Source: Candidatus Heimdallarchaeota archaeon LC_2
GTDB lineage: Archaea; Asgardarchaeota; Heimdallarchaeia; Heimdallarchaeales; Kariarchaeaceae
Direction of reading: 5' to 3'
DNA: 14,127 bases
Assembly (NCBI GenBank): GCA_001940725.1
Contig: MDVR01000119.1
Location: 1 to 14,127, forward strand
Part shown: positions 13,861 to 14,127 of the stretch, in pieces
Numbering within the stretch: position 1 is the stretch's first letter
How the letters are laid out: the number at the start of each line of letters is the position of its first letter
The notes under the pieces: generated by a model
Databases searched by the model: none
The model's input: only the letters and a program-made list of their open reading frames with translations
What the model was told of the DNA's origin: nothing
Translations under genes and position numbers: made by a program

Positions 13861-14127
13861 TTATCCAGTATTTCTTAACCCGGCTGCAATTCCATTCAAA
13901 GTGAGTAAAAGTGCACGTTGCATACCTTGAGGATCTAAATTATCTGGTTTATTCATTTTTCTCCATTGTTTAAGCAGTTCGATTTGAATTAAATTCAACG
14001 GATCAATATATGGATTTCTTCTCATAATTGAATTTCTTATATCTGGGGATGTTCCAAGTAGCACATCAGATTGAGTTATCTGTAGTAACATATTTTTGGT
14101 TTGTTCATATTCTGATTTTATTGTCTT
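13861..14127 (-). CDS. ppc: Phosphoenolpyruvate carboxylase, bacterial type (C-terminal 88 residues, partial)
   Basis: This is the carboxy end of the enzyme that makes oxaloacetate from phosphoenolpyruvate and bicarbonate. The open frame reaches the window's right edge, so the gene continues beyond it. The visible part matches the classical (E. coli/plant-type) enzyme: RNPYIDPLNLIQIELL corresponds to the conserved RNxYxDPLNxLQxELL, and the protein ends GIAAGLRNTG, the invariant C-terminal glycine tail of this family. It is not the short archaeal-type (PepcA) enzyme. An internal Met at 14091 is not the start. The catalytic residues lie outside the window. It is 147 bases from the amidohydrolase gene, in the same direction; a separate promoter before the latter suggests independent transcription. 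Confidence 0.93.
   Translation of the reverse strand, partial: KTIKSEYEQTKNMLLQITQSDVLLGTSPDIRNSIMRRNPYIDPLNLIQIELLKQWRKMNKPDNLDPQGMQRALLLTLNGIAAGLRNTG

Noticed and set aside
1..14127. CRISPR array, tRNA, rRNA or phage genes
   Set aside because: No regularly spaced repeats, no tRNA cloverleaf, no rRNA signature and no integrase or structural phage genes were seen on either strand.

Overview
The window is A+T-rich (roughly a third G+C by eye) and most likely comes from an archaeon. First genes of transcription units tend to have TATA-like boxes about 25-30 bases before the start codon and no Shine-Dalgarno site, while internal operon genes carry GGAGG or GGTGA sites. The gene content also fits: ferredoxin-dependent 2-oxoacid oxidoreductase subunits of archaeal KorB/KorC type, and a substrate-binding protein ending in a PGF-CTERM-like anchor. 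An Asgard archaeon (Heimdallarchaeia-like) is my best guess, but the sequence alone does not settle it.

Left end (1-2025): a 377-base exact direct repeat (1-377 = 935-1311) carries the end of an unrecognised helical protein gene and the start of a leucine-rich-repeat (LRR) gene. The first LRR copy is cut off at codon 73 and the second is complete. Between the copies lie a 46-codon remnant of a minus-strand gene and a complete copy of the unrecognised gene. All of this fits one tandem duplication with a 934-base period, or an assembly artefact that imitates one.

Middle (2184-5999): korB-korC, the beta and gamma subunits of a 2-oxoacid:ferredoxin oxidoreductase, overlap by 4 bases and have no alpha or delta gene beside them. 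A small VOC-fold protein faces them convergently. A class I acyl-CoA synthetase is divergent from the VOC gene, with an inverted repeat in the shared promoter region.

Transport region (6151-12490): a complete branched-chain-amino-acid-type (Liv/HAAT) ABC importer. livK has its own promoter; livHMGF form a tight overlapping operon. Three of the five subunits are enlarged: LivH has about 110 extra membrane residues, LivM has an extra C-terminal membrane region, and LivG has a roughly 70-residue insert containing a hydrophobic segment and a degenerate ABC signature. The livH promoter has two 11-base direct repeats flanking the TATA box 21 bases apart, and livH probably starts upstream of its first TTG, perhaps at an ATA codon.

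Right end (12487-14127): a metal-dependent amidohydrolase gene converges on livF with overlapping stop codons. It is followed by the 3' end of a bacterial-type phosphoenolpyruvate carboxylase gene that runs off the window.

Taken together (inference), the genes suit a cell that imports amino acids or related compounds, oxidises 2-oxoacids to acyl-CoA with reduction of ferredoxin, activates carboxylic acids to CoA esters, and makes oxaloacetate from phosphoenolpyruvate.
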